64,000 nt of DNA from Acanthornis magna (taxonomy: Eukaryota > Chordata > Aves > Passeriformes > Acanthizidae): the NCBI GenBank assembly GCA_036785705.1, contig JAWUZG010000015.1, forward strand, positions 2,619,001 through 2,683,000. The letters are read 5' to 3'. Below are positions 26,044 to 38,326 of the stretch, in pieces. A program made the translations under genes and the position numbers. Below the pieces are notes generated by a model. The model did no database searches, was not told the DNA's origin, and worked only from the letters and a program-made list of their open reading frames with translations. Positions within the stretch are counted from its first letter, which is position 1; every line of letters starts with the position of its first letter.

Positions 26044-29000
26044 GCAGATTTATTTATCATTTGTGGTGTCTCTGTACAGGAGAGGTCTTTATATTAGACA
26101 CCAGCTGGGCTGCTTTTGAAGTGGGCAAAATACAGCAGGACTCAGTAAGAACTTCTTTTTTCTTTTTGTTTTTTCTTCTTTGGACATTCCTGTGTTTTGT
26201 CTCTGACCTGGAGGAGGTTGTTTATTGCCAGGTTCTTCTTCTTTTTATTTTCCTCTTGCTCACATGATGTCAAACTTGCATTTACAAGTAAAACATTATT
26301 ATATACATAGAAATGACTGTCCCTATTAATGCTCACAACAACAAAAAATGAAATTCAGGTATTTCTTGGGGAGAATACAGAGCTCATTCAAGTCCTGTTT
26401 CAAAGAATGTCCACTGGGTCAGATGGAAGGGATCACACATCCTAAAGCAATACAAGGATTACATGGATGATTGCTGGGAGATCAAACTCGCTGTCCTCTA
26501 TGGCAAAGTGAAACATCTGAGCTGTTCAAAGAGTTCCTTTTTTATCACCCATGCAGACTGCAGGGCTTTGAACAAAAGCCTCTTTTGAAAAGTCTGTCCC
26601 AAGATTACATTTTTTTTCATTGTTGTGTGTTAAAAAAAGTTGTGCACTGTGTGTTTTGGGAAGAGAGGAGTGTGGAATTAGGAGGGACATTGCTATTTTA
26701 AAGGCAAAACTCATTTTACATTCAATCCAAGAGGTGCAGTAATTAAACCTCATGTCTCAAAGATCTTGACCTTATGCCTGTCTCACTGGAAAATATTTGG
26801 AAACTCAGCTGCATGAGAGTCCAGGGCTGGTGGAGTTCACTGAAGTTCAATGAATTTCTGCTGTGCCTTCATAGTCTCTGTAATCTGCTTTTGCAATTAC
26901 TCTGCTGTATCAGTGCTCAGAAATACAAGTGATGCTTCTACTTCAGGCAATACATTTGGATTTAGGGACCATTTTTGATCACTGATGCAAGTTCAGATGA
27001 TTATTCCACGCAAAATCCAGGTGCTCACACAATTAATACAATAGATATACAATCCTGTTTTTCTCTCCTACACGAATGTGAATGCTCTTGGTGCAATTGG
27101 CAAAAAGACCCACACACAAACAGAAAAGAGGAATCTACAGATGTCAGAGTACCTGGTTTGAGGTGCAAATTGTTGCCTCCAAAGTAACAGCCTCATTTGT
27201 AGCTCCCTAGTTCAACTTGCCATAAACTTTGAAGAGAAAATTACTTTTGCTTCCACGGTAAGTGCAGGCCCTGAAATAGCTGGGGAAATGAGGAAAGGAA
27301 TTAAAATGTTTTTCTAGGTTTTAGGCAGTTTGGTTCAGTGCAAAGTTAGAATTTTGAAGTGTAGATGGGGGAGATGATTATTTTTTAATCACCTCAGGTG
27401 ATCTTTTGGATGGGGCTTGCATTGGGTTGTGTGTGACATGGAACTGCCCTGTTTTGGTTTGCTGTACCCAGTAGAGAAGTGGTGGCATGAATAGGAGAAA
27501 TATAGTGTTTCCTGGTGTCACCTGTACCTGTGGTGGCTGAAGGGACATAGGAAGGGGTGAAGGGGCAGTACAAAACAACTGCATTAATGTCAGGAGGGGA
27601 TTGGTTGCACCTTCAGGGATGAGAGAAACCCACCATGATTTATCTCCCCTGAAAAGTGCTCCTGCTTGGTCCAGCATGCGAAAAAAATGTGTTTGGAATT
27701 GTTTCTCTCATATAGTGCTGTATGATATTTAGTTTATTTTCCTTCCAAATGTGTCCACTTACCATATTTTTGAGCAATAAACCATTTGTGTTGCTCCCTT
27801 AGTTCCGAATTCACTGCTCCTTTGTCACTGAGTCTATCACGAATCTTGCCAATATGCCAGAGTGGATGGTGGCATCACAAACTCTGAGGGCTGAGGCTCT
27901 CCTCTTCCTGCTCCTTTCCTGATATTCCACAGCATATGGAATATCCCACAGCCCCTTCTGACCCATTCAGTGCTGTGGGAATGCCTCGCTCCGAGTTTGG
28001 TTAAATATGTTAATGAGGCATTAACCAAATGAAAATCTCATTTCTGGGCTGTGTTACCTGGGCAGCCCTGTCCTTGGAATGTGCTGTTTATTCTGTACCT
28101 TAAGTCTAAAATGACCAAACTGAACTCAAATTCAGGAGAGTGATCTATTGAAAAGGAAGGAAGGAACTGAGCACAGTAAAAAGCCCCAAAAGCCCAGAAC
28201 TCCACATGCAGTGGGTTAATTTCTGGCTGTGTGCATTTTGTGGCAGATTTTTTACAGCAAACTCTCGGAGCTCTTCCAGCAGATCCATCCATCCTCTCCT
28301 GCTCAGATCCATGATTTTGTAATAACTGAATTAGATCCTGAAGAAGTGACATTGCTCACTGTGGACCAGTGTTTGAAGTCTCTGTGAAAACCAGCAGGGA
28401 TTTTGGGAGCAACACAAAACTATAAAATTGGCTAAGTATTCCCCCAAGGTTCTCTCCTTGTCATTGCTGCTGTCAGCTCTTGCTTCAAGGCAAGCTGGAG
28501 ATGCTGCAGTCACTGTTTAAGAGGCTCTGGAAGTCTTGCAGTACAATGTGCCTTGGGTTGAATCTGTCTGGAATGTGCTGAATGAGAAAATGTCTCTGTC
28601 ATCACTCTTTTCACTCTAAAAAAGTGTTGCCTGGTGCTCTAGAGGAGGTCTGGCTAAAGAGCTGCAAGATACCTGAATGCTTGGTTATTTGGGCTTTTTG
28701 GGTTGCTTCTGGTTTTCTTTGTGACACGAAACTGTCGAGAAGAGTTTCTCTTAACACAGTTATGTCTTGACTGTAATGAGACTTTTACAATGCTTCAAAT
28801 GAAGAGTCTAATCCATTTGTGGACACTGCAGAGTTACGTGTGGAAAGCAACAGAAAGAGCCTGAAGGAAAACAGTAAGAGAAACCTGGAAGGCAAGATTT
28901 AATTATTAGAACAGTTTTGTTGGGATGACCGCACTTAAAAAAGATAGTATTCTTCAAGGATATAAAAGGAAAGAAGCGTGTGATCTCTTCCATGTGTCTG

Positions 29001-29057
29001 TAGTGGGCAGGAATAGAAGTTAATGGGGTTAAACAGCAGCAAAATTATTCAGTTTAG

Positions 29058-29235
29058 GTTTTAAGGAAAAGCTTTTTAACATTAGGGCTACTGAAGCACT
29101 TGACTGTGTGAGGAGGCTGTGCCACATCACTGAAGGAGAATTGAGCCAGTCACCTGTCAGGAATGACAGAGCTAAAGATAATTATGGTGCCTGCAACACA
29201 TGAGGGCTCCTTCCCATCTGTTTCTTCTGTGTCTC
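29058..29235 (+). mobile_element. Possible ancient CR1-like fragment
   Basis: The order of short matches (GGAAAAGCTTTTTAACATT, GAAGCACTTGACTGTGTGAG, GAGGCTGTGCCACATC) recalls the part of CR1 that reads roughly AAGAACTTCTTTACAGTGAG, then GAGCACTGGAACAGG and a GCCCAGAGAGG-type segment. The resemblance is weak and there is no terminal repeat, so this may be coincidence. Confidence 0.3.
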
Positions 29236-31370
29236 TTCTCACACTGTGCCTCCCAGGCACCTGGAGCCTGTTGATTAATGAGATGACAGTGCTTTTGCAA
29301 AGTGGGTTGGTTTATGGATGCTGACAAACCTTGGGAGGGCACATCTCACCTGCTTGGAGCTGAAGGACAGACCCACATTTCCCTGCACTCGTCTCAAATT
29401 TAGCAGTGACAGCTCAGCTGGGTGCAGTGCAGCAGGTGTTTAGAGGAAAGGGTTTCCTTCTTGCACCCAGAGAAATTTGGATTTAACCCCGTGGGGCAGG
29501 GCTGTGATCACCTTGCTTTGATATGAGTTGACCTCACAGAAAAGCTCATGGAGGAGAACCCTGCAATTAGGCCTGATATTGACACAAGAAAGCCAAGGCT
29601 TGGTCTATAATTTCTGCTTCAAGATCCATTTGGCACATTTAAAACTATGCTCTGAAATATAATTTACCGTCATGCAAGAATTAAATTACATCAATGAAAG
29701 TGAGATAACTTATATTCTTTACCTAGGGAAATTTTTTGCTAGTAATGCTTGGGGATGTGTGTGTCTATAATTAAATGCCCAATTTAATATGAGCATCTCA
29801 CCTTGATAATTAAGCAATAAAAACACATCAGAATGCATTTCTGGGTGCTTCGAACCTGACTTGGGTGGTTCTATAAGCCGTGAGGCCAAAGATTAAGTGG
29901 CTTAAACCAACTGAGAAATTCATTAATACCTAGAAATTTGCTGCCTGGAGTGTTTTGTTGCCTTTGAGAACCAGACCTGTAGATAAAACTGGGGAAAATG
30001 GATGGTGGTACTGGGAATTTCACACGATGGGGCTGAAAGCTCTAGGATTCTTCAACAGTAGGTATAGCAAGTGCTATCAGAGGATCATTTCATGCTTTAG
30101 TGTAATGATTGAGGATGACAATCTACAGGGACAAGGGACAGTGCAGGTTTTAAGGGTCTCAACTGTGGAATAAAGCACGAGAATGATGCTGAATACAATG
30201 ATAGCTCTCCCTTTCATCTTGTTCCATTTGTTCCCTTCTTGTATTTTCCTTCACTTTTTTTAAAAAAAACCCAAAAAAATTATATTCCACCCAACAATAT
30301 GCTCCTTGTGTCTAGAATCAAAGTCTAGGTGAATTCACATGCATCTTGTTCCAGTTTTTATCCCTAACTCTATAAAACTTCTCCTAATATATCCCAAATC
30401 ACTGGATTATGCCCTTGACTTCACCAAACTCTGTGCACACGTTGGTATTCACCAGAACTGAGCTCTCTGGGTACCACTCTGAGAGAAGCAAAGGCACTCA
30501 AGCATCCTGGGCTGGGCGTGAAGCAGAGGATAGTGCTGAATGCTTAATAATTTTGTGATTCTCTGTGTTCACTTCATAAAACAGCTGACGTCAGACTCTC
30601 CTCCCTTGCATCAGCTTTCCACCAGAGCTCCGATGGTGATGGATTCATTCTGGGTTTACAGGCACGTAGGGAATCTGACAAAACCAAGCCATTGTATTAT
30701 ATTTTGATAAATGAAACCATCATATATTTTGGTGGGTCTTTTTTTCTTTTGATTCATTTAAGATTTATGTTCTTCATTTCCCTCTGTTTCCATGCACATC
30801 CCCAGAATCTCTCTCTAAAATTTTGCTTTCTGATTACTGCAAGGTAATGGATTCCTAGAACTAGCACACATACCCATGCACAATTTTATGTCAGTGGGGA
30901 CTTGATGAGAGCTGTGGAGATGATAGTTTTAGCTGTCATCAAAGATGTGATGCCTGTCTGTTTATTTTTGGTTGGATGAAATATAATTGCTCTTCTGGTT
31001 GACATTAATAAATGGTGTTGACTGGAGTGTGTTCTTCTGATTGCTTCAATGAGTGACATGTATCATGTGCTGATTTTTGACTGTGAAACAAATATCAGGT
31101 GAAAGCAGATTATTAACCTCTTGCAATGATGTGAGAATTAGACCCTACAAAATGGAGTAAAGAAGGAGCTCATGCTCCTTGGTGTTTAGTGAAGATGAAG
31201 TAACATCTACAGGAAACTATTAATTCTCTCTCAATTCATGCTCCCAGGATACGTTGTGTGCTCATTTTTTAATTCTAAATATTACTTTTTTAAAAATGAA
31301 ACTAAGATATTATGTACAACGCCACAAGAACTTTTGAGTTGAATCAAATTTATTCAGAAATCTCTGTTCC

Positions 31371-31372
<2 letters not shown>

Positions 31373-31416
<44 letters not shown>
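31373..31416 (+). repeat. Uninterrupted 44-base poly(T) tract
   Basis: Forty-four T in a row between CTGTTCCAC and ATGCAAAACTGAC. On the minus strand it would be a poly(A) tail, but I find no retroposed body or target-site duplication next to it. Its exact length is uncertain in any assembly. Confidence 0.95.
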
Positions 31417-31419
<3 letters not shown>

Positions 31420-32323
31420 CAAAACTGACATATCTCAGCAGAGATGTGTTTGCAGTTCCAGAATTAGAACTGAGATTTAGGATGCACTAAATGTCTTTGG
31501 TTACATTTTGGCCCAAGTTCTGTTCCATTTGAATAAACAAACTTTGGAAGGGCTTGGGGGGAAGTGATTGAAAGGGAGAGATTAGATTTTCCTTGCCATT
31601 TCCAAAAAGAAATATATTCCAGGCTCTCTGTGTTTCTGCAGTGTCTGAAACATTCCCCTTTCTCTGGTGGCTCTGCAAATGTTCTGCCTGGCACTCATCT
31701 CATCTCCCTCTGTGCTGGATTTCTAAATTTATTTCCTAATGATTTATTTGTGACATTTTTCTATGCTTACTCATATTCCTATAATGATGCCTAAACTTGT
31801 GCACTAAAATTCATCGTCAAGTACTTTTTTTCAGAGAACTTTGGGATACTTGGGAGTTGAAAATGAGGCCAAATGTCTGTTTCTCAATATCGTGGAGTGC
31901 CTGCTAGCTTCCTCTGGAATATCCAGAAATATTTCTCACACGTGCATCTCCTGCATGGAAGAATTTCCTGAAAGACAGCAAAAATGCTGCTTGATAGGAA
32001 TTGAGTTTTTCCATCATTTACAGAATCTCACTTAAGTTGTTTTATAACTTAGTTAGATGATTTTATTTGTTGCATTTGTTATACTGCAGAATTTAGGGAA
32101 TGCTGTAGATCCAGCTAAGATGTTGATAACCAGGAACAGTGCATTTTTTGCCAGCTGATATTTCTTTTCTTGTGCCACTTTTTAGAATGTTTTTTTCACA
32201 TTTACATAATATTCCAAATATGACTTCTGGACCTACCGGTCTTGTAAGTTAGGAGGATTATCTAATGCTGTGGTTTGAAGCATGGAGAAGGGGGAGAGGG
32301 AGAAAGGTTCCTGAGCATGTAAG

Positions 32324-32363
32324 AATATTAATAATAATAATAATGATAGTCATCATCATCAGT
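32324..32363 (+). repeat. Compound (AAT)n(ATC)n microsatellite
   Basis: AATATTAATAATAATAATAA followed by TGATAGTCATCATCATCAGT: a short compound triplet repeat. Confidence 0.85.
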
Positions 32364-34177
32364 CATTATCTTCAAGATGATGAAAAACTGGAAGGCTTTG
32401 AAATAATAGCACTCAAAATGCTCAGGGAAATAAAAGGAGATGTTGTGAGCTTGAAGAGATAATGAGACATACATATTGTGCCTGTACTGGGCAACAGCTG
32501 GGCAGAGAGTACAAAATAAAGATTGTAATATAGGCATTTGTAAACACTTAGAGAGAGGAATGCAGGCTGATACCAAGAGTATAACTGAATGGTTGAATGG
32601 GAATTAAGAAAGGGAAAAAAGCGAACTAATTCTATTAAACCTCAGTCCTGGGAAATGTATTAGAATGAGTCGCCTCTTTGCCTGGGGTGTTTTAGCCTAG
32701 CATGGAAATTGTGGATCCAGATCATTTCCTGCAGTGTGCTTTCCAAAGGCAGGGGGATTATCTTAATGATCTGTGGGCCTGAGGCATTTCTGAGTTAAAC
32801 TTCTTGGTTCATGTAAACATAATGCTCTGGAGAAGTTGAATAATAATATTTTTCCATCACCTTTGCTGCTATTTGTTGCTGTTCAAGACCCAATAGCAAC
32901 ATGAGTATTTGTGTTGGATGGGATCACATAAAGATATCACACCAAAAGGTGTTCTTTTAGCAACTGTGCTTTTGCACCTCTTGCATGGAAGTGTAATGGA
33001 TGGGACATGTAATTTGAGTAATGTGTGGTGCCACCTGCCTTTGTTCACTGCATAGCTGTACCACCCACTTGAGATTCTTCAGGTCAGAGCGATTTTTGAG
33101 TTAAAAGCCTTTGGCTAACAGGTGGCCAAAAATATTCTGAGGAAAAGCTGTATTTAAAAGCGTATGTGTTGTAACCTGTGGTTTGAGGACTCCAGAGCTT
33201 GATGCGATTGATCTCACTGGTACCTCTCCCAAGAATTTCCATCTTTAGCCTTATCCCGTCTGGTACTATCTGTGCTATTGATCACACAGGGAAGGTCAAT
33301 CACAAATCGGCAGATGCTAATTTACAAATGTGCTTTCAGCCTCCAGAACGCCTGACACACTAATGAGGAATCCGAGGTGTCATTAGTGATTGCACTGAGA
33401 AATTTCCAAGGCATTGTCCAGGGACCGTTGAAAAACAGCCACGTCAGTGTCAGCAAACCTTCCTTGTGCAGCTGCTTGCATGGACTCTGCAAGGCCCCTT
33501 TAAAAAAAGCAATTTTGGATGTGTTGCTTCCTCTCTGACGTTTTTTGTTCTTCCCTGTGTAATGATCTTGGTGCTCTCTCCACAGAGCACATCTGGGCTC
33601 CAGAGTTTTCTATTGCCTTGGAAGAAAAGTGAGACCTTTAGATGGATCCCTTGCTTTAGTGGCTCTGTGTACTCCAGCATGCACCTGTTTGTATTGTTTA
33701 ATCTGGAGCATAGTGCACACACAAATTCCTGTAACTTGGATGTAAAGCAACCTGAGCGAAAAAAATGTCTTCAGTTTGCGTTCAGATGCAGAAGGAAACT
33801 ATTCAAGACCAATTCCATGCTGCAGATTGCACACAAGCAATCCAATTGGAGAGGGAGATTCCAGTGCTTTTGTAGCTGCTGCCAGAGCAGGGCAATTACA
33901 CAGCAACCAGCCAGCCCTGAGCCCTGTTCCAGGAGCCTGAGCATGTAATTGAAAAGCCACAGATACATTGAAGAGCCACCTGTTTCCTCTCAGGATTATA
34001 GAAGGATGTAAATATCTCACTTCAGAAAATCTTAAGAACATGCGGAGTATTTCCTGATTCATGAAGAATTTATCTCCAAGGTTACCTACCCTGTGCTGCA
34101 GGCGGAGCCAACACAGGCTAAAATATTTTGTAAGCAGCGTGAAAACCTCAGAAAGTTGATAGTGGCTCCTGTTTTGG

Positions 34178-34192
34178 AGCACAACCTGTGCT
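34178..34192. promoter_or_regulatory. Candidate steroid-receptor element (GRE/ARE/PRE type)
   Basis: AGCACAACCTGTGCT fits the inverted-repeat consensus RGNACANNNTGTNCY at every fixed position, and the dyad continues outward to GGAGCACA / TGTGCTCC with a three-base spacer. Glucocorticoid, progesterone and androgen receptors bind such sites as dimers. Only the sequence match is seen; occupancy and function are not known, and a match of this strength could occur by chance in a window this size. Confidence 0.3.
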
Positions 34193-35381
34193 CCATCTCA
34201 CACACAGGCATTTCCTTCCTCAGGATTCCCTGCCCTTCCTCATTTCATGTGAAAATCCAAAAAGATTGAAGACACCTTATTAAGATGAATCTGAAGATCT
34301 GGAGATACTCAACTTTAATTTCTCCTTGAGCAGACTGGAACAGAATGATTGTCCTCTGAGCTGGGGGTAAAGTGTGCTTTCACTGTCAGCTATTGACAAA
34401 TTGGAGAGCAGCTATTTTGGAAGGAGTTTGTCTGAAGACTGCTTTATGTCCTAGGTCTGTGCTAAAGGGCAAACTTGCATTTTTGACAAATGGGACCATT
34501 ATGCTTTCTGAATAATGCTTCTGAAAAGTGCCTTTTAAAAAATCCTCCCATCCTATTAAAACCATTTGAGATTTTAAATAGGTCAATATAAATACATCAA
34601 CATCTGTGATTATCAGCTGACAAAAGCTTTGCCTGCTTTGGACAAAATAACATCTGAAGTTCAGACCTTCCTATTAAAGGAGCAAACTGAAGTTTACCGA
34701 AAATTCAAAGTCAAGAAAAAGCAATATGGAAGTACTGAATGATAAGACTAGGTTTTATTATCTCTGTGGCTTGCCTTAATCTCAGATTTCAATGGCAAAT
34801 ACAGAAATACTCAGGGATTTGCAACAGGAGGCTGCTCCGTGAGGGTGGATGAGCCGGGGGCACCGGCAGAAATTAAGCAGCAACTTCACTTCCTACGCAG
34901 AATTCCATTCATAAAAACCCCCTTTGAGGACTGACAAAGAGAGAAGCTCCAAATGCCAATGTCTGTTAATGTTTGTGGCTCTTGTCTACACAGAGAACTT
35001 CTGCTGCCTTTCATCAGCATGACATGCTCATCAAAGAGAACTTCTTTTATTCCCATTTGATTACTGTTACAGTTTTGGACTAGGAAAAGCAAGCACAGAG
35101 ATAAAAGCAGACTGTCAGCAGTGACTGAGACTTGTTTCCTTCTATCTCTGCTTAGCTGGAGACAGATCGCCCTGAGCACTCCAGTGCCAAATTCAATACA
35201 TGGACCAGGCTTGTTCTGTCACCGCACGCTCCTGAGTGAGTTTTTTGGGACATAAGTTCTTGGTGGTGGCTCCTCCAGAGGCGCCACTTCATTCCTGATG
35301 TTTTTAGTAACATCTATGAGCTGATCCCGGAGCTTTTGGTAGAATTGGAGTTTCTCCAGTCACTGACAGTGTCACCAAAAC

Positions 35382-35991
35382 TGTGGGAAAAACAAAAACT
35401 CTCCAACAACATTTTTAATGTTAGAGAGTCAAGGCATTACTTTATTATCTGGCCAGGATGTTGTTCTGGCCAGGGTGTACCACAGAAATCATCTCATCCA
35501 CACATAGCCTGGGTGTGCAGAGAGAATCATTCCATGATGCACACATTTTACAGGATTTCGCCCCAAATTTTATACAGTCAGAACCCATAGAGATGTATTG
35601 TTTCAAAGTTCATTGTTCTAGAGCTGAGCAACCTCCAGTGTTCAGTTTTCTATTGGATCCGGATCTCCTCGCCTCCAATGTAAATTAGATCTTTATTTTT
35701 CAATGTTCTCATCAGTCCTTTCTGGGCGAGATGTCTTCAGCTCTGTCAGAGGTGCTCTGGGGTGGATGTTTGGAGATGGCCACCGATGTTCTGTTCATGT
35801 TCCATTGATGGTTTTTATCTCTCTGGGTATCTTTGGGCTGCTCCAGTCTGTCCCTATGTTGAGTTCATCAGACCTCACCTGGCAGAACAATGCCCTGAAA
35901 AGAAACTTAAAATTCCTTTTCCCGGGGTACAGACAAACAAAGCCTTTGACTAAAGTTATACAAAATTTTTAAACTGGTATATTTTCCAACA
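35382..35991 (-). mobile_element. Solo LTR of an endogenous retrovirus-like element, copy 1
   Basis: About 610 bp, alignable along its length with 58706-59286. On the minus strand it starts TGTTGGAAAATATACC and ends GTTTTTCCCACA, the TG...CA termini of a long terminal repeat. In the same reading it has a TATAAAAT box (complement of 35567-35574) followed about 120 bases on by AATAAA (complement of 35441-35446), the expected U3-R-U5 order. There is no internal coding region or second LTR nearby, so it looks solo. Compared with copy 2 it has a short duplication around TCTGGCCAGG at 35448-35472. No clear target duplication was found. It lies antisense to the host gene. Confidence 0.75.
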
Positions 35992-37046
35992 GCAGGGTTC
36001 AGGACCTGCAAGGGGAGCAGATCCTCCCCCGAAAAGCAGTGTATATTCCTACTGCTTCTTACTCAGCAACAGGATTTTGCCAAACTGTCTAACCTTTTAC
36101 AGGAATTTCAGATGAAAGAGAAATACAAGAAGTTACAGCAGTTGTGGTGTCAGAGTAAGTAAGAAGCTCTCCAAGCATGAAGCAGGATGGCTGCCTCTAA
36201 TGCAAAGATTACAATATTTATTGTATTAAAGGGCCAACCCTTTCTTCCTGCTCAACCTGAGGAGTATTTTTTCCTGCTGGATACAGGTAGAAATAGAAAT
36301 CTGAGGCCATTTCAGTGTTCTGATTTCACAATTTAAGCTCATTTATGGTTACTGATGGATAGCAGACTTAAGATTTTAGTGTTTTCCATTACTCTATTTA
36401 AAAGCACTAGGAAAAAAAATCAAAACAAAAGGGGAAAAAAAAAAACCCACCCAAAAAAACAGGAAGCGGATTTTTACCTTGCTCTAAGGTAAAGATTCCA
36501 AGAAAGAAATGTTTCTATTCCAAGAAAGAAATTAGTTCTTCAGAGCATCAGCTTCTGAGCATGCAGCCTTCATCTCTGTCTCTTTACGTACAACTCCGTA
36601 CAACTAATTTGGTGTGTTCTTTTTTATTCTTTTGAAGCGTTAGACACAGAATGAGGAAAAAAGGCAGTTGCAGACTTTTTATCTAATATGTTAGATTTGT
36701 GCCTCTATTCAAAGCACAGACATCAAGTTTCTTAGTTCCTTTTGCAACAGACTCGGTGTATTGTAGGCAAAAATAGTTATAATTGCAGCAGTTATCTTCC
36801 CAGGGAGACTCTTATCATATTAACATATTGAAGTAGTTTTGATCTGTTTTCTATCTGAATCCTGTGGATCTTTATGCATATATAATGATTACTTGCATAA
36901 GAAAACCCATATCATTCTTGAGTCAGGCTTCAGCTGCCGAGTGCTGCATTTGATCTGCTTCGCCACCAAGTTCCTCCCTATTGATGTGTTTGATTTTGGA
37001 ACTGGCATCTTGGGAGCCTGCCACTTTCCAGCTCAGTTCGGGACAT
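35992..37046. other. Intronic DNA, no recognised gene
   Basis: Unique sequence with an A-rich low-complexity patch at about 36410-36466. ATTCCAAGAAAGAAAT is repeated at 36497 and again about 21 bases on, a small local duplication. Confidence 0.5.
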
Positions 37047-37290
37047 GGAATCACAGAATGGTTTGGCTTGAAAGGGATCTCAGAGCTCATCCAGCCATGA
37101 GCAGGGACACCTCCCACTGTCCCAGGCTGCTCCAAGCCCTGTCCAGCCTGGCCTTGGACACTGCCAGGGATCCAGGGGCAGCCACAGCTTCTCTGGGCAC
37201 CTGTGCCAGGGCCTCCTCACCCTCACATTGGAGAATTTTTTCCCAATATCCAATCTAAATCTCTGCTCTTTTAGTTTCAAATAGTTCCCA
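37047..37290 (-). mobile_element. CR1 LINE 3' fragment, antisense
   Basis: The plus strand starts with GGAATCACAGAATGGTTTGG, the complement of the CR1 terminus, and runs through CAGGGACACCTCCCACTGTC, CTGCCAGGGATCCAGGGGCA and CAATATCCAATCTAAATCTC. It is the same subfamily as the 9661 and 14266 copies but in the opposite orientation. Confidence 0.92.
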
Positions 37291-37999
37291 TGAGGTTTGT
37301 TTGCTGGTTCATGCCCCACATTGAAGGAAGGACTCTGCAGGGGTCAAGGCACTGCTCCAATGGGAAGACTGAGGTGCTGGTGAACATTGCACCAGTCCCA
37401 GAGCAGAGTGGATTTTATCCATGAAAATCCCCAGGAGAACTTCATACCACTTGCTTCTTAAACTTTGAGGAACTTCTGGGTGCAGACAAACAAACCCCCA
37501 AGAATTAAAATTATTCACCAAAGAATATCAAGTTATTACCCTGCTGTTTCGCTCAACACTGTCTTATAAAAGAAAGCTGTAACTTCCCATTCCCTAATCC
37601 TTGTTTGCTGTGGAGGCCTGGACACATCCTTTTTAGCTCCCTTTTCAGCTCATTTGCATGGCAAAGCAAGTGATTAGTGCACAGCTACAGCCTTACAAGA
37701 GTATTAGCATGATTAATTCATAGTCATGGAAGTCTCTTCCAAGGGCCTTGAAGTTGTGTGTCCTCCCTCACACTGCACAGGTCCTCCCTCACACTGCCAG
37801 CTCTGCCCCAGGAACATCCCCAGCTCCCTCAGAGCATGGAACTGGAGCGGTCATGAGCACATTCCCTGCAATCTCCAGAGGGAAAATGATGAGCGTGGAA
37901 CAGGGATCAATGTCCATGCAAAGTGTGCTGCTGTTCCATCTGTAAGCTTTCCCACAAAGGCCTATATGAATACATTCATCTTGGAACTAAAAAAATTAA
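37291..37999. other. Intronic DNA with a small tandem duplication
   Basis: Between two CR1 fragments. TCCTCCCTCACACTGC occurs twice in a row at 37761-37800 (unit about 21 bp). Nothing else was recognised. Confidence 0.5.
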
Positions 38000-38326
38000 T
38001 AGAATCATGGAATATCCTGAGTTGGAAGGACCCAAAAGGATCATCCAGCCCAGCTCCTGGCTCTGCACAGACACCCCAACAATTCCACCCTGGGCATCCC
38101 TGAGAGCGATGTCCAAACGCTCCTGGAGCTCTGGGGCTGTGCCCATTCCCTGGGGAGCCTGGGCAGTGCCCAGCACCCTCCAGGGGAAGAACCTTTCCTT
38201 GATCTTCACGCTGACCCTCCTCTGACAGAGCTCCAGCCCTTCCCTTGGATCCTGTCCCTGTCACAGGGGGCAGGGATCGGAGCTGCACCTCCAGTGAGGT
38301 CTGACCTCAGTCTCCTCTTGTCCAGA
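38000..38326 (-). mobile_element. CR1 LINE fragment of a second subfamily, antisense
   Basis: Begins TAGAATCATGGAATATCCTG, then AGTTGGAAGGACCCAAAAGG, GACACCCCAACAATTCCACC, GATGTCCAAACGCTCCTGGA and GAACCTTTCCTTGATCTTCA. The body differs from the 9661/14266 type, while the terminus is still CR1-like. It is a reference for the second half of the mosaic copy at 1809-2023. Confidence 0.88.

Larger units (their letters stand above)
18090..35381. other. Repeat-poor intronic DNA
   Basis: This is the longest part of the window with almost no recognisable transposon sequence. I note a three-unit run of a roughly 10-bp motif (TTGTGATC-like) at 20559-20587, a 40-bp tandem duplication at 25221-25300, A runs at 25413-25428 and 26029-26043, a 44-base T run at 31373-31416, a triplet repeat at 32324-32363 and a possible ancient CR1 piece near 29058. 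No exon, RNA gene or long open frame could be supported. Confidence 0.5.

Noticed and set aside
35377..35997. Target-site duplications for the solo LTRs
   Set aside because: The five bases before and after each copy do not match; the boundaries may be off by a few bases or the duplications have decayed.
38255..38275. CTCF-like motif around CACAGGGGGCAGGG
   Set aside because: It lies inside a CR1 copy and only the downstream half of the motif fits.
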